Positions 63,658 to 64,000 of a stretch of 64,000 bases of DNA are shown here, one piece after another. Origin of the DNA: Nymphaea colorata (taxonomy: Eukaryota; Streptophyta; Magnoliopsida; Nymphaeales; Nymphaeaceae); NCBI RefSeq assembly GCF_008831285.2, contig NC_045140.1, positions 23,392,131 to 23,456,130 on the forward strand. The letters run 5' to 3'. The notes beneath the pieces were generated by a model. The model was not told the DNA's origin. It was given only the letters and a program-made list of their open reading frames with translations, and did not search any database. The position numbers and the translations under genes were made by a program. Each line of letters starts with the position of its first letter. Position 1 is the stretch's first letter.

Positions 63658-64000
63658 GCCTTTGGGTCTTATATCTGATGATTTAAAGTAGACTGGTATA
63701 TCCTGAACCAACACATCCCTGTTCCTCGCAGAATGCAGTTTGCTAAATAATTCGCTCCTGGAATCAAAACTGACAATTCCGGAAGCGAATACAATGACTT
63801 TTAAAAAATTGGTTTTGTAGTTTAATACAGATCCATCACTCGATGTAGCATTATCTGAACACAAACTACTAAAATTTAAAACCAAAGACAAAACACAATC
63901 ACGGGCCTAAATAGACAGACTGAATCCTTTTCGCTTCCTTTCCCACCCTGCATCTGGTTACCCTCTCAAATCTAACTCCCTCGTGAGCCCCTTCAAATGT

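Larger units (their letters stand above)
59165..64000. other. Intergenic DNA downstream of NOT10
   Basis: Contains the NOT10 3' UTR (an AATAAG word at 59247 is a possible poly(A) signal), two candidate MITEs, (TC)n at 60681-60699 and 62080-62098 and (TA)n at 62510-62534. A GGGCGTGTTTGAATG word at 61864 resembles a lone MITE end. No protein gene was recognised, and no gene is seen entering at the right edge. Confidence 0.6.

Noticed and set aside
63616-63891. 91-codon minus-strand frame near the right edge
   Set aside because: Its downstream end overlaps the inverted repeat of a MITE, and the rest has no recognisable domain.

Overview
This window is nuclear DNA of a flowering plant. The three recognisable protein genes have GT-AG introns, there is a canonical plant MIR396 hairpin, and the intergenic space holds TC/GA and TA microsatellites with Tourist-like MITEs and hAT elements. 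Gene structure and base composition do not look like a grass, but I cannot place the lineage from the sequence alone.

Layout. Positions 1-28 kb are gene-poor: AT-rich intergenic DNA, simple repeats, MITEs, a 157-bp tandem duplication, and one clear gene, a minus-strand MIR396 precursor (16023-16123). From 28.1 to 31.8 kb, on the minus strand, lies a six-exon glycoside hydrolase family 36 gene of the raffinose synthase / seed-imbibition-protein type. As read here its coding sequence carries two clear one-base deletions and a probable third. Divergent from it, about 3.3 kb away, is a ten-exon plus-strand gene for a RIF1-like protein (35077-46063). Its ten inferred exons join into one uninterrupted 1,145-codon frame, and the protein has a C-terminal RVSF motif of the PP1-docking type. 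A 1.8 kb gap follows, then a six-exon plus-strand gene for the CCR4-NOT subunit NOT10 (47875-59164, 850 residues). The last 4.8 kb are intergenic.

Mobile DNA sits mainly in introns. RIF1 intron 8 holds two elements with TTA target duplications; one of them ends in a run of six perfect stem-loops. NOT10 intron 5 (6.25 kb) holds a nest of three hAT elements, each bounded by its own perfect 8-bp duplication (CTTCTACC outer, CTTATAAG and CTTTAAAC inner). One inner element carries a broken hAT transposase.

The genes do not form a pathway: sugar metabolism, replication/telomere control, mRNA deadenylation and growth-regulating-factor silencing lie next to each other by ordinary plant gene order. 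I found no cluster that looks like a new defence or biosynthetic system. The most unusual items are the nested hAT history, the hairpin array and the frameshifted GH36 gene.
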